Positions 1-9,047 of a stretch of DNA of 64,000 nucleotides are shown in pieces. How positions within the stretch are numbered: position 1 is the stretch's first letter; each line of letters begins with the position of its first letter. Source of the DNA: Actinomycetes bacterium (GTDB lineage: Bacteria > Actinomycetota > Acidimicrobiia > Acidimicrobiales > Ilumatobacteraceae); assembly GCA_025356335.1 (NCBI GenBank), contig JANXUF010000033.1, positions 86,392 to 150,391 of the forward strand, written 5' to 3'. The translations under genes were made by a program, and so were the position numbers. The notes under the pieces were generated by a model, which was not told the DNA's origin, made no database searches, and was given only the letters and a program-made list of their open reading frames with translations.

Positions 1-85
1 TCTCACGTACGGGTCACCGTGTCGGGGTCAGTGCCGCCAACGTGTTGGCACTCTTCGATTCGCTGTGAGACAGGCCGGCCGGCAG

Positions 86-1417
86 ATGGGACTCGGACGG
101 ACAATTGCCGTATTGACGACGGCGATCGTCTCGCTCGGAGCATGTTCCAGCACCTCCTCGACCGCTCCCACGACGACCGCAGCCGGCGCTGTGACCAACA
201 CCCCTGGGGACACGACAACGGCGGTCTCCACCGTCGCCGGGTCGATCCCGACCGAAACGACTGCTCCCGGAACCGATGGCGGGGGAACCGCACCGGCCAC
301 CGCTGACGCGACCACCGCTGCGAGCGCAGCGACGACACTACCCGTCATCTCGACGAGCCCGGCGAACGCCGCTCCGTCGGGGACCGTCACCGCTGTCAAG
401 GCTGGCTTCCTCGTTGCCGCCGACCGCTGTGCCGCCAACAAGGCTGCGGGCCCGATCACTTTCGCGACGGGCCTCGACTTCGCCGCGTCGGCAGCCACCG
501 TCGATGTCCTCGTCGCCAAACAGGCGCGCTACTTCGAACAGATGTGTCTCGATGTGCAGATCAAACCGGGTCGCTCGACCGACAACTATGCCGCTGTCGG
601 CCAGAACCAGGTGCAGTTCGGTGCCGCCGATTCGTTCAGCGAAGTGATGCAGTACGGAGCGAGCACGCAATCGAACTTCGTCGTGCTCTCCGAGGAGGGG
701 AAGACACCGCTCGACACGCTGATCGTCAAGGACGGAGCGGCTCCCACGGTCGCCGATCTTCGTGGTCAGACGATCGGTGTCGACGGCACGATCCCGACGC
801 CGATCCAGGCAATGTTGGCGGCCAACAGCCTCGTCGCCGGGACGGATTACCAGGTCGCCGATATCCAGCAACAGTACGGGCTCGATCCGACGGTACAGAT
901 CGCCATCCCGACGATCGCCGCCTTCCCCGCCTCGAAATCCGTGCAACCAGGCGTGCTCAATCGGGCAATCGTGAAGTACCACACGTTCGATCCGAGCGAC
1001 GCCGGCATCCCCGGCAACTTCGGCCTGCTCTACACCAACCAGGCGTTTGCGACCGAGTTCCCGAGTGCGGTCCAGGATTTCGTCCGCGCATCGATGCGCG
1101 GCCTGGAGGATGCCACCGATGACGTCGGCGCAGCATCGAAGACGGCCTACGACCTGGCGATCGCCGAGGGCAACCCCGCTGCGCTGACCCCCGACGGTGA
1201 GAACTACCGCTGGAGGACCGAGGCGGACCTGATCGCCAAGTCGACGCCGCCTGGACAGCCGTATGGCATTCCCGATGTCGCCGGGCTGCAGGCGGAGGTC
1301 GACAGTGATGCCAACCTCGGCCGTTTCGGCAGTACCAAGCCGATTATCGACACCCACGTCGACGTCAACACCATCGCCAGTGTCTACAACGCAGACGGCA
1401 AGGTCATCTGGCCCTGA
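86..1417 (+). CDS. ABC transporter substrate-binding lipoprotein (NMT1/THI5/SsuA-like)
   Basis: Predicted extracytoplasmic solute-binding lipoprotein of an ABC importer; the SsuA/THI5 family binds sulfonates, nitrate, riboflavin or pyrimidine precursors, and the ligand here is unknown. A short signal peptide ends in a lipobox (L-G-A-C), followed by a Thr/Ala/Ser-rich linker of about 90 residues. The folded part has the family pattern: an ARYF segment, a GQNQVQFGAAD segment and a DLRGQTIGVDG segment. I chose the ATG at 86 because it gives a compact signal peptide; an in-frame GTG lies at 65. No permease or ATPase follows, so partners may lie upstream of the window or elsewhere. Confidence 0.85.
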   Translation: MGLGRTIAVLTTAIVSLGACSSTSSTAPTTTAAGAVTNTPGDTTTAVSTVAGSIPTETTAPGTDGGGTAPATADATTAASAATTLPVISTSPANAAPSGTVTAVKAGFLVAADRCAANKAAGPITFATGLDFAASAATVDVLVAKQARYFEQMCLDVQIKPGRSTDNYAAVGQNQVQFGAADSFSEVMQYGASTQSNFVVLSEEGKTPLDTLIVKDGAAPTVADLRGQTIGVDGTIPTPIQAMLAANSLVAGTDYQVADIQQQYGLDPTVQIAIPTIAAFPASKSVQPGVLNRAIVKYHTFDPSDAGIPGNFGLLYTNQAFATEFPSAVQDFVRASMRGLEDATDDVGAASKTAYDLAIAEGNPAALTPDGENYRWRTEADLIAKSTPPGQPYGIPDVAGLQAEVDSDANLGRFGSTKPIIDTHVDVNTIASVYNADGKVIWP

Positions 1418-1442
1418 CGCCTCCCCGTCCTCGCTACCCCCG

Positions 1443-1470
1443 CCTCCCCAGCCCAGCCTCCCCAGCCCAG
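1443..1470. repeat. Perfect 14-bp tandem duplication, G-quadruplex-capable on the minus strand
   Basis: The unit CCTCCCCAGCCCAG occurs twice without a mismatch (1443-1456 and 1457-1470) just after the substrate-binding protein stop. Read on the minus strand it gives four G runs of three or four separated by loops of 2, 5 and 2 bases, which fits a quadruplex pattern. Confidence 0.6.
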
Positions 1471-1480
1471 CCTCTGACAC

Positions 1481-1557
1481 CCCCGATCGAGTATTTCGCT
1501 GACACCGGGAGCCAAACGAGTATTTCCGGTGCACCGTGGGGCGTCTTGCTACTCGAT
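1481..1557 (+). repeat. Left arm of a 77-bp inverted repeat around the AbiEi/DUF559 gene
   Basis: This 77-bp block matches the reverse complement of 2598-2674 at 61 of 77 positions with no gap. It contains two forward CGAGTA boxes and ends in the inverted box TACTCGAT. It lies 9 bases from the stop of the gene it brackets. No target-site duplication is visible outside the arms. Confidence 0.75.
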
Positions 1558-1566
1558 GGGAAGGCT

Positions 1567-2514
1567 TCAGGCCGATTGGCGAACATCGATCGACGCCAGC
1601 CTCGCCAGATAGACCGACTCGAGTTCGTCGGCAAGCGTCTCGACGTCGAGCATGTCGAGTTCTGTCACGCGATCGACCTGCCATCCGATGACGTGGCACT
1701 GTCGATCTCGGCGTTTGTCCTTCGTCGTTCCCTGGAGCAGCAGGTGATCCGGATGGACGTCGATCTCGATCGCCCATCGAAGCTCCGGTATCGACAGATC
1801 GATGCGAATCGGCGGATGGTCCGGCAGATCGAGTAGGCGAACCTGACGAACGATCGGTGTGCCCTTGCGTTTCATGGCCATCTCGAGGACGACCTCGGGA
1901 TGGGATTCGAGCGCCGGAGCGTTGCCACGTTCGATCAGCAGACGGGCAAATCGCAGGGAACCCGTTCGCCGCGAATGAGCGAGTCGCCTGGCGTAGTACA
2001 CGAGCGAGAAGAACGTGCAACGCCGCTTTTGAATCGACTGCTCGATGACCGAAAGGAGGTCGTCTGTGGACAGTGCTGCTGAGAGGTCGAGTAGCAATCG
2101 TTGGGGACTGGCAACAGTGATGCCGTCGCTGCGTTTCGTGACGTCTGCCGGCGTGACCGCAGTCGACTGATGGAAAATGGTGTCGCCGCTATATTCGATA
2201 TGCAACCCGTGGGGCACGGTGAAATGGATCTGTTCGCTGGCCGGCATGCGGCGATATCCCTCCAATCTCCCTGCCGTCGGGCCGGACACGAAGCCAGTCG
2301 GGTGGGCGAGACAGAGCGCGACACAGCGCGACTCCAGGGTGATCGGCGCTGATGTGATCCGATATACGCGCTTGAAGAGCAGGTCGAGGATCTGTTCCTC
2401 GACCAGCCGTCGTCGTGCTCGCCGGCCGACACCCGCGTCGGTGAGCATCTGGCCGGTTGCAACTCCGTGATGTTGACGAAAGAGCTTCGTCGCTGCTGGG
2501 GTGAGAGATGACAC
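1567..2514 (-). CDS. AbiEi-like antitoxin-domain protein with C-terminal DUF559 endonuclease-like domain
   Basis: About 315 residues. The N-terminal half has the winged-helix AbiEi layout (HHGVATGQMLTDAGVGRRARRRLV, then a VYRI strand). The C-terminal part resembles the DUF559/Vsr-type nuclease fold (RIDLSIPELRWAIEID, then HVIGW). This combination is common in Actinomycetota, usually without an AbiEii toxin next door, and none is present here. The start is the GTG at 2514: the minus strand carries GGAGG seven bases upstream, whereas a longer reading to 2586 has no such site. The gene sits alone between two 77-bp inverted repeat arms, so it may be the cargo of a small mobile unit. Its role is unproven. 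Confidence 0.75.
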   Translation of the reverse strand: MSSLTPAATKLFRQHHGVATGQMLTDAGVGRRARRRLVEEQILDLLFKRVYRITSAPITLESRCVALCLAHPTGFVSGPTAGRLEGYRRMPASEQIHFTVPHGLHIEYSGDTIFHQSTAVTPADVTKRSDGITVASPQRLLLDLSAALSTDDLLSVIEQSIQKRRCTFFSLVYYARRLAHSRRTGSLRFARLLIERGNAPALESHPEVVLEMAMKRKGTPIVRQVRLLDLPDHPPIRIDLSIPELRWAIEIDVHPDHLLLQGTTKDKRRDRQCHVIGWQVDRVTELDMLDVETLADELESVYLARLASIDVRQSA

Positions 2515-2521
2515 GTGGGAA

Positions 2522-2526
2522 CCTCC
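2522..2526 (-). promoter_or_regulatory. Shine-Dalgarno GGAGG for the AbiEi/DUF559 gene
   Basis: GGAGG on the minus strand, seven bases before the GTG at 2514. It decides the start 24 codons inside the longest open frame. Confidence 0.7.
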
Positions 2527-2597
2527 GCATCGAAGTGATGGCGAGGGGGAAGTCGAGTCACGTGCGACTCTATTGCCGGGCACCACCGCATTGCTCG

Positions 2598-2674
2598 ATC
2601 GAGTAGGAACACGCCCTACGGCGCGACGGAAATACTCGATTGATGGTCGACGTCAGCGAACTACTCGATTGGGG
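2598..2674 (-). repeat. Right arm of the 77-bp inverted repeat
   Basis: Reverse complement of the 1481-1557 arm, equal in length and gapless, about 79% identical. It lies 83 bases upstream of the AbiEi/DUF559 start and 19 bases from the end of ribF. Its internal CGAGTA boxes can pair with the terminal TACTCGAT, so each arm can also fold on its own. Confidence 0.75.
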
Positions 2675-2693
2675 CGCCGCTGAGCGTGTTCGG

Positions 2694-3650
2694 TCAGGAG
2701 CTGTTGTCGAGCGCCATCGAGGCTCTGGCGTGTTCGACGTCGAGCTTCAACTGGCCGATGATGGCGTCGATGCCGTCGAACTTGCGCTCACTGCGCAGGA
2801 AATGAGTGAACGACACATGGGCGAGCTCTCCGTAGAGGTCGCCGTCGAAGTCGAGCAGATGCGCTTCGAGGAGCGAATGATCCGCATGCTCATAGAACGT
2901 CGGGCGGCGACCGAGGTTGATTGCGCAGGGGTGGACGATGCCGTCAGGGCGGCGGTACAGCCCGGCGTACACGCCGTCGGCAGGCAGGCACACCGTGTTC
3001 GGCACGACCACGTTGGCGGTCGGGAATCCGAGCAGGCGCCCACGCTGGTCGCCGGTGACGACGGGGCCGCGAACCTCGAACGGACGGCCGAGCATCGCTG
3101 CCGCGGTTTCGACCTGACCACCGGCGAGTGCACGGCGGATTGCCGTGGAACTCACCGGCTCCTCGACACCGTCGACGCGGGACACGAGGTCCATCGGGTT
3201 GACCTCGAAGTCGTCGATCAGGCCGAGTTCCATCAGCAGTTCGACGTTGCCGTGACGCTGATAGCCGAAATGGAAGTCGGAGCCGACGACGATGTGTTTG
3301 GTGCGCAGGCAGTCGACGAGCACCTGCTTGACGAAGCGGTCGGGCGACAGCCGTGATTCCGCCTCGTCGAAGGTCACCAGCGCCGTTGCGTCGACGCCGG
3401 TGTCGGCGAGCAGTTCGAGTTTCTGGTCGAGATCGGTGAGGAATCGCGGCGCTGACTCCGGACGAACGATCGTTGCCGGATGACGGTCGAAGGTGACGAC
3501 GACGCTGCGGCAGCCGAGTTCTGCGGCGGCGCGTTTGACCTCCTCGATCACCGCCCGATGACCGAGATGAACGCCGTCGAAGGCGCCGATGGTGATCACG
3601 GCCCGTTCAGTCGGCCAGGGAGATACCGAAAGATCGGCAATGACCTGCAC
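2694..3650 (-). CDS. ribF: Bifunctional riboflavin kinase / FAD synthetase
   Basis: Converts riboflavin to FMN and FMN to FAD in the cytosol. The 318-residue protein has the normal bacterial length and order. The FAD synthetase domain comes first, with the nucleotidyltransferase motif GAFDGVHLGHR at about residue 22 and an S-S-T-A-I-R segment near 165. The riboflavin kinase domain follows, with GRLLGFPTANV near residue 205 and a GVYAG segment. It ends a minus-strand run after truB with a 9-base gap, the common rbfA-truB-ribF order. Confidence 0.96.
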   Translation of the reverse strand: MQVIADLSVSPWPTERAVITIGAFDGVHLGHRAVIEEVKRAAAELGCRSVVVTFDRHPATIVRPESAPRFLTDLDQKLELLADTGVDATALVTFDEAESRLSPDRFVKQVLVDCLRTKHIVVGSDFHFGYQRHGNVELLMELGLIDDFEVNPMDLVSRVDGVEEPVSSTAIRRALAGGQVETAAAMLGRPFEVRGPVVTGDQRGRLLGFPTANVVVPNTVCLPADGVYAGLYRRPDGIVHPCAINLGRRPTFYEHADHSLLEAHLLDFDGDLYGELAHVSFTHFLRSERKFDGIDAIIGQLKLDVEHARASMALDNSS

Positions 3651-3659
3651 GGTGCGAGG

Positions 3660-4547
3660 CTAACGCTCGAAGGCGTGTGCGAGCACTACCGACGGTTTCG
3701 CCTGGGCAAGTCCGAACGGCTCGTAGACAGCGATGAGCTCGCCGTTCGGAGCCGTGACGGCCCAGGGGCCTGTTCCTTCGAAGGCGGCGATGACCCGTCC
3801 GTTGCCGATGAGTTCGACGGTCGATTGGTCGACTGCGACGACCGGGACACCGCGCAACGCCTCGATCAACGGCAACAACTCGCAGCTCTCGGGCGGGTGC
3901 GCCTCGGCGACGACGAACCTGCCGACCGATGTACGGCGCAGATTGCGCAGATGTGCTCCCCCACCGAGCAGCCGGCCGAGATCGTCGGCGAGCGTGCGAA
4001 TGTAGGTGCCGGTCGAACATGTCACGTCGATGCAGAAGACGCCGGGATCATCGGTTGCGGCGGCGGTGAACGAGTGGATCTGCACCGGCCGCGCTTCACG
4101 CTCGACTTCGATTCCCTCGCGGGCGAGTTCGTGCAACCGGCGACCGTCGACGCGACGGGCAGACACCATCGGTGGTGTCTGCAGGATCTCGCCGGTCAGG
4201 CTGTCGGCAATCACTCGCCGCACGTCGTCGAGTGTGATTTCCGACATGTCGTAGGTCGCCGTGACCTGTCCATCGGCGTCGAGGGTGTTCGTCGAGCTGC
4301 CGAGCACGACCTCGCCGACGTACGACTTGTCGCTGCCGAGCAGTGAACTCAACAGGCGCGTACCGTCGCCGACGCCGATGAGCAGAACGCCCGTGGCACT
4401 CGGGTCGAGCGTGCCGGCATGGCCGATCCGCTTCTCTCCGAGACGTCGTCGGAGCACGCTGACGACGTCGTGACTGGTGACGCCAGACGGCTTGTCGACA
4501 ATGCAGAACCCGTGAACCGTCGGCGGCTTACGGCGCGCCATCCGCAC
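3660..4547 (-). CDS. truB: tRNA pseudouridine(55) synthase TruB
   Basis: Makes pseudouridine 55 in the T loop of tRNAs. The family hallmark GHAGTLDPSATGVL (about residues 42-55) holds the catalytic aspartate. KPSGVTSHDVV near the N terminus and the CSTGTYIRTLADDLG segment are also present. The length of about 295 residues is typical. The start overlaps the end of rbfA by 20 bases, which suggests coupled translation; a second in-frame ATG two codons later is possible. Confidence 0.96.
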   Translation of the reverse strand: MRMARRKPPTVHGFCIVDKPSGVTSHDVVSVLRRRLGEKRIGHAGTLDPSATGVLLIGVGDGTRLLSSLLGSDKSYVGEVVLGSSTNTLDADGQVTATYDMSEITLDDVRRVIADSLTGEILQTPPMVSARRVDGRRLHELAREGIEVEREARPVQIHSFTAAATDDPGVFCIDVTCSTGTYIRTLADDLGRLLGGGAHLRNLRRTSVGRFVVAEAHPPESCELLPLIEALRGVPVVAVDQSTVELIGNGRVIAAFEGTGPWAVTAPNGELIAVYEPFGLAQAKPSVVLAHAFER

Positions 4548-4989
4548 CTACGTCTGTCACCTTCGACGACGCTTCGATCACGTCGACGTTGGGATCGACG
4601 GGACGCTCGGGAATCGGGTTCTCGCGGAGGATCTGCTCGATCCGGGCGGCACCGCGCAAGACCTCGTCAGGCCGAAACTCGAGGATCGGCGTCTTGCGCG
4701 CCCGGATCTGCGAACCGATAGCGCCCTGGAGGCGGATGCGATGGGAGTTGAAGGCGGCGATGACTTCGTCGTCGGCGCTTGCTCCGGCGAGAGCGTCGAA
4801 GAAGACGATGCCGCGATTCAGTTCGGGATCGACGTCGATGCTGGTGATGGCGACGAGCACGAGACGCTCGTCATCGATCCGCTCCAATTCCTCGGCAATG
4901 ACCTCCCGCAGCAGTTCGCCGAGGCGAGCCGTTCGCTGATATCGCTGGGGGGATGACGACGCTGGGCGACGACGCTGTTGCTTACTCAT
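4528..4989 (-). CDS. rbfA: 30S ribosome-binding factor A
   Basis: Late 16S rRNA maturation and 30S assembly factor with a type-II KH fold. Family marks are RTARLGELLREVIAEELERI at the N terminus and the segment near LRGAARIEQILREN. I start at the ATG at 4989 because the minus strand has GGAGG eight bases before it; a GTG at 4998 would overlap that site. The start shares an ATGA overlap with the stop of the DUF503 gene. The acidic C-terminal tail is longer than in most RbfA. Confidence 0.93.
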   Translation of the reverse strand: MSKQQRRRPASSSPQRYQRTARLGELLREVIAEELERIDDERLVLVAITSIDVDPELNRGIVFFDALAGASADDEVIAAFNSHRIRLQGAIGSQIRARKTPILEFRPDEVLRGAARIEQILRENPIPERPVDPNVDVIEASSKVTDVGADGAP

Positions 4990-5270
4990 TCCAGCCACCT
5001 CCGTTCACTTGACGATACGGCCACATCGGGGTGGGACCATACGAAGCGCTCGACGGCGTCGATCACCTCTTCTGCATGATGCTGCGACGATGCCACGACC
5101 GCAAAACCAATTTGCGATCGCTGCCACAGATCCTGGTCGCCGACTTCGGCGACCGACACTGCATAGCGATGGCGAGCCGATTCGAGAATCGACTTGATGA
5201 CCTGGCGTTTGGCTTTCAGCGAGCGGGACTCGTTGATGTGCAGATCCATTTCGAGCGAGAGTACGAACAT
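4986..5270 (-). CDS. DUF503 (YlxP-like) protein
   Basis: A 94-residue protein of the DUF503 family, which commonly lies next to rbfA and whose biochemical role is unknown. The diagnostic segment runs from MFVLSLEMDLHI to SRSLKAKRQVIKSIL, then AVSVAEV. The ATG at 5270 follows the ygfZ stop by one base (TGAGATG on the minus strand), so translation is probably coupled. A longer reading to 5339 would run back into ygfZ and is not needed. Confidence 0.9.
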   Translation of the reverse strand: MFVLSLEMDLHINESRSLKAKRQVIKSILESARHRYAVSVAEVGDQDLWQRSQIGFAVVASSQHHAEEVIDAVERFVWSHPDVAVSSSERRWLE

Positions 5271-5271
5271 C

Positions 5272-6030
5272 TCAAACGCGTTGTGGGACCACCTGCGCAG
5301 GGTGTCCGTCGACAACGGCGTCGGCGGGAACGTCAACACTACGGCGGATGTAGGCCAATGCCTGTAGACCGGCGACGGACGTCAGGATGCCGGCGTCCGC
5401 ACCGCCGACGGTGACCGTCGATCCGACCGCGGCGGGGGCGGTCAGCACGATCCGTTCGAGGTGGTGAGGAGCATGGTTGCCGCGGCTGTCGACGCGGGCG
5501 ACGAGTTCCTGGCCGGTGTAGCACCCCTTCTTGAAGTTGGCTGCGAGTTCGACGAGTCCGGTCTCGGCCGGGATGATGCCTTCCGTCAGCTCCCCGATCC
5601 CCGGCCACCCTGCGCCGACGCGGGCCAACTCGGCGTCCGTCTCCGAGCCTTCGTGAGCTGATTCGGCGACGAGGTGCGCGCCCTGCCCCCACCATCCGGC
5701 CAGCGACCGGCCGGTTGCTGCTGCGTCGGGGGCAACGTCGACGAACAGGCTGTCGCGTGTCAGCGTTGCCTTCGTCCTGATGAGGAATCGGCGAAGGCGT
5801 GCCTCGACAGCGTCACCCTGGCCAGGCTCGATATCGAGCCGGAAGGTGTCTGCTTCCAGGTGTTGGACGCGCAGCACGAACCCGAGCTTGCCGCTCGGCT
5901 CGAGCAGGAAGCTCCATGCCGAATCACCGACCGCCAGACCGAGCACATCCTGGGACAGCTGACCCTGGAGATACTTTCCTGCGTCCGGCCCGATCACGTC
6001 CACGACATCTCTGCGTCGAATTGCGCTCAT
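5272..6030 (-). CDS. ygfZ: YgfZ/GcvT-family folate-binding protein
   Basis: A 252-residue member of the family that supports iron-sulfur cluster enzymes in a folate-dependent way. The signature K-G-C-Y-x-G-Q-E appears as KKGCYTGQELVAR in the C-terminal third, and the N terminus has the GPDAGKYLQGQLSQDV motif. It starts at the ATG at 6030, overlapping the trpE stop by ATGA. The same frame stays open far upstream inside trpE, which is not coding in that frame. Confidence 0.9.
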   Translation of the reverse strand: MSAIRRRDVVDVIGPDAGKYLQGQLSQDVLGLAVGDSAWSFLLEPSGKLGFVLRVQHLEADTFRLDIEPGQGDAVEARLRRFLIRTKATLTRDSLFVDVAPDAAATGRSLAGWWGQGAHLVAESAHEGSETDAELARVGAGWPGIGELTEGIIPAETGLVELAANFKKGCYTGQELVARVDSRGNHAPHHLERIVLTAPAAVGSTVTVGGADAGILTSVAGLQALAYIRRSVDVPADAVVDGHPAQVVPQRV

Positions 6031-7601
6031 GCAACCGTTCCTCCCGCCGACCGGGTGGCCGTCATCGTCCTCGCCGCAGGGATCGCTGCGAGCAGCGCCG
6101 CCGCCTTGTTGCGGCATTCCAGGTCTTCGTCGTCCGGAATCGAGTCGGCGACGATGCCGGCCCCCGCTTGTAGGTAGGCCTCGCCGGTCGGGCCGACGAA
6201 CATCGTGCGAATGGCGATCGCCGTGTCGAGGTTGCCGGCGAAATCGACGTAGCCGACGACACCGGCGTACGGACCCCGCTTGCACGGTTCGAGGGCGTCG
6301 ATGATCTCCATCGCCCTGACCTTCGGCGCGCCGCTGACCGTTCCGGCGGGGAGCGTCGCTCGTAGTACGTCGATCGGCCCGAGCCCGTCGACGAGCGTGC
6401 CGGTGACCTGCGACGTCAAGTGCATCACATGGCTGTACTTCTCCAACGTCATCAGTTCGTCGACCGTGACGGTGCCGAATTCGGCGACCCGACCGACGTC
6501 GTTGCGAGCGAGGTCGACGAGCATGATGTGCTCGGCGACCTCCTTCGGGTTCTCCATCAACTCCCCCGCCATACGCCGATCGTCTTCGTCGTTGCGTCCG
6601 CGGCGACGGGTGCCGGCGATCGGGCGGGAAACGACCTGACCGTCGATCAGCTGCACCATCGGTTCTGGCGACGACCCGACGATGGTGATCTCGGGGTGGC
6701 GCACGAAGTACATGTATGGACTCGGGTTGATCTGACGGAGGACGCGATAGACGTCGAACGGGTCGGCTTCGAGCGTCAGGTCGTAGCGCTGGGCGAGCAC
6801 GACCTGGAAGATGTCGCCGGCACGGATGTGCTCTTTGGCGACCTCGACAGCCTGCTGGTACATGCCGTTGGGCATCGACGATTTGATCGACGGCAGATCC
6901 TCGCCGGCGACGGGCGGCTGGACGGCACTGTAGGCAAGCGGTCGGCTGAGGTCGAGGACCGCTCGACTGACGCGTGCGACAGCCTCGGCATAGGCATCGT
7001 CGAGGGTACCGCTGTCGAGGCCGAGTACCGGCGTGCTCTCGATCAGGTACACGCGTTGGCGCCAATGATCGAACGCCGCCAGCGAACCGATGACGCTCAT
7101 CACGGCGTCGGGAAAGTGGCGATCGTCGCCCGGCACGTCCGGCAGTTTCTCGACCTCGCGGATCACGTCGTACCCGAGGTACCCCATCACCCCACCCTGT
7201 AACGGTGGCAACTCGGCGAGGTGCGGTGCACGATACTCGCCGGTCAATGCGTCGAGCGCTGCCAGCATCCCTCGATCCAGCGGCACGGACGCAGGGATCT
7301 GCCCATCGACTTCGATCAACCCGTCGCGGAGCACCAACGTCGCCAGAGGATTGCGGCCGACGAAGGAAAACCGACTCCAGCGTTCGCCGTGTTCCACCGA
7401 TTCGAGCAGGAATCCACGCCCGTCACCGACGAGTTTGGCGTAGGCGGCGACAGGCGTTTCGAGGTCGGCGAGCAGCTCAGTCCAGACCGGAACGACGGTG
7501 TGATCGTTGGCCAGGGCGCGAAATTCGGCGAGGCTCGGTTTGATCCTCAACCCGTTCGGCCCGACACCGCCAACGACGGGCTCGGAGACGCTCACAGTCA
7601 T
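6027..7601 (-). CDS. trpE: Anthranilate synthase component I
   Basis: First committed step of tryptophan synthesis: chorismate to anthranilate, with ammonia supplied by TrpG. Length is about 524 residues. Family motifs include an [17 protein letters not shown] segment and the terminal AGAGIVADS. The start is the ATG at 7601, which overlaps the hisI stop by ATGA; a longer frame to 7652 would lie within hisI. No trpG or other trp gene is in the window, so trpE is embedded in a histidine/translation gene run. Confidence 0.94.
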   Translation of the reverse strand: MTVSVSEPVVGGVGPNGLRIKPSLAEFRALANDHTVVPVWTELLADLETPVAAYAKLVGDGRGFLLESVEHGERWSRFSFVGRNPLATLVLRDGLIEVDGQIPASVPLDRGMLAALDALTGEYRAPHLAELPPLQGGVMGYLGYDVIREVEKLPDVPGDDRHFPDAVMSVIGSLAAFDHWRQRVYLIESTPVLGLDSGTLDDAYAEAVARVSRAVLDLSRPLAYSAVQPPVAGEDLPSIKSSMPNGMYQQAVEVAKEHIRAGDIFQVVLAQRYDLTLEADPFDVYRVLRQINPSPYMYFVRHPEITIVGSSPEPMVQLIDGQVVSRPIAGTRRRGRNDEDDRRMAGELMENPKEVAEHIMLVDLARNDVGRVAEFGTVTVDELMTLEKYSHVMHLTSQVTGTLVDGLGPIDVLRATLPAGTVSGAPKVRAMEIIDALEPCKRGPYAGVVGYVDFAGNLDTAIAIRTMFVGPTGEAYLQAGAGIVADSIPDDEDLECRNKAAALLAAIPAARTMTATRSAGGTVA

Positions 7602-7960
7602 ACGCCTGCGCCGAAACTGCGGAAGAAGCACGAGTAGTTGCCGGTGTGACAAGCGCCATTGCCCTCCTGCTCGACCTTGAACAGCAGCGTGTCGCCATCG
7701 CAGTCGTAGAACGCCTGGCGAACGAACTGGCGGTCGCCACTGGTCTCACCCTTGCGCCACACTTCCTTGCGGCTGCGGCTCCAGTAGACCATCCGTCCCT
7801 CGGCAAGGGTCAGACGGAGCGTCTCCGCGTTCATCCACGCCATCATCAGGACCTCGCCCGTCGCCAGGTCCTGGGCGATCGCCGGCACGAGCCCGCGGTC
7901 GTTGTAGACCACCGTGGCGAGCTCGTCGTCGGATACCTGGATCGGAGTAGCTGTCGGCAC
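7598..7960 (-). CDS. hisI: Phosphoribosyl-AMP cyclohydrolase
   Basis: Third step of histidine synthesis: opens the adenine ring of phosphoribosyl-AMP. The 120-residue monofunctional form has the metal sites DCDGDTLL and the paired cysteines in ACHTGNYSC. The [17 protein letters not shown] segment is diagnostic. No PRA-PH (HisE) domain is fused. It lies 120 bases downstream of hisF and overlaps trpE by ATGA. Confidence 0.96.
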   Translation of the reverse strand: MPTATPIQVSDDELATVVYNDRGLVPAIAQDLATGEVLMMAWMNAETLRLTLAEGRMVYWSRSRKEVWRKGETSGDRQFVRQAFYDCDGDTLLFKVEQEGNGACHTGNYSCFFRSFGAGV

Positions 7961-8080
7961 GGGGTCAATCCTACGCCGACCGATCCGTGCGCTCCCGGGA
8001 GTTCTTCGGCGTTGCGCGTGCTGGCGCCTCCGACGGAGTTCTTCGGCCCGTTTGCCGCCAGATCTGGCGGGCAGGTGGAC

Positions 8081-8854
8081 TCAGTTCTCGTTGGTGCGGA
8101 CGTTGATGCCGGCGGCGCTGATCACCGCTTTGGCCTCGGCAATCGTGTGCTCTCCGAAATGGAAGATCGAGGCCGCGAGCACGGCGTCGGCGCCGCCGAT
8201 GGTGATGCCGTCTGCGAGGTCCTGTAACGAGCCGACCCCGCCACTGGCGATGACCGGCACGGTGACAGCGTCGGTCACCGCTCTCGTCAGTTCGTTGTCG
8301 AAGCCCTGGCGCGTGCCGTCGCGATCCATCGAGGTCAGCAGGATCTCGCCCGCTCCGAGCGCGACGGCACGTATCGACCACTCGACGGCATCGGTACCTG
8401 TCGGCGTTCGGCCGCCGTGCAAGAAGACTTCCCAACCGGGTTCGCCGTTCGTTCGTCGTCGCCCATCGATGGCGCAGACGACGCACTGGTTGCCGAACTC
8501 GGTGGCGATCTCGGTGATCAGTTCCGGCCGCTCGAACGCCGCCGTGTTGACACTGACCTTGTCGGCTCCGGCGCGCAGCATGCGCCTGGCGTCGTCGACA
8601 CTGCGGATGCCGCCGCCGACGGTGAACGGGATGAACACCTGATCGGCGACGTGGGCGACCATCTCGACCATCGTCTCGCGGCCATCGGAACTGGCGGTGA
8701 TGTCGAGGAAGACAAGTTCGTCGGCGCCCTCTGCGTCGTACCGTGCCGCCAACTCGACAGGGTCGCCGGCATCACGCAACCCGACGAAGTTGACACCCTT
8801 GACGACGCGGCCGTTCGTGACGTCGAGGCAGGGAATCACTCTGGCGACACGCAT
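8081..8854 (-). CDS. hisF: Imidazole glycerol phosphate synthase, cyclase subunit
   Basis: TIM-barrel subunit that uses ammonia from HisH to make IGP and AICAR. The two catalytic aspartates are in [12 protein letters not shown] near the N terminus and in [10 protein letters not shown] around residue 130; [11 protein letters not shown] is the phosphate loop. 257 residues is the normal size. It is separated from hisA by a GroES-like gene on the opposite strand, so it needs its own promoter. Confidence 0.97.
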   Translation of the reverse strand: MRVARVIPCLDVTNGRVVKGVNFVGLRDAGDPVELAARYDAEGADELVFLDITASSDGRETMVEMVAHVADQVFIPFTVGGGIRSVDDARRMLRAGADKVSVNTAAFERPELITEIATEFGNQCVVCAIDGRRRTNGEPGWEVFLHGGRTPTGTDAVEWSIRAVALGAGEILLTSMDRDGTRQGFDNELTRAVTDAVTVPVIASGGVGSLQDLADGITIGGADAVLAASIFHFGEHTIAEAKAVISAAGINVRTNEN

Positions 8855-8912
8855 CGGACCATCCTACGGTTGGGCTCGATCGACCTCTCGGGGCCGAACT
8901 CCCGAGACCGTG

Positions 8913-8957
8913 CCGAGTCACGGAATGTCGCACGACGTGCGACATCCGATGACTCGG
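8913..8957. repeat. Palindromic element, CCGAGTCA...TGACTCGG type
   Basis: Long imperfect hairpin between the divergent hisF and GroES-like starts. The outer arms are CCGAGTCA and TGACTCGG. The inner arms GGAATGTCGCAC and GTGCGACATCC pair with one bulge. The same outer arms recur at 17264-17318. It could be an operator, or a REP-like element given the second copy. Confidence 0.55.
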
Positions 8958-9047
8958 GAACGACAACGACGCTGTGTCTCGTTGCCGCCCAGGTGAAAAC
9001 CAACTCGAGTTGGGCGATCTCGATAGCGGGCGAACGCGGATACCGTT

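Noticed and set aside
338..2020. Long minus-strand open frame (560 codons)
   Set aside because: It is antisense to the substrate-binding protein and overlaps the AbiEi gene; its Arg-rich composition is that of a shadow frame in GC-rich DNA.
7961..8080. Riboswitch or attenuator between hisF and hisI
   Set aside because: It contains a repeated GAGTTCTTCGGC but no leader peptide or recognisable aptamer.
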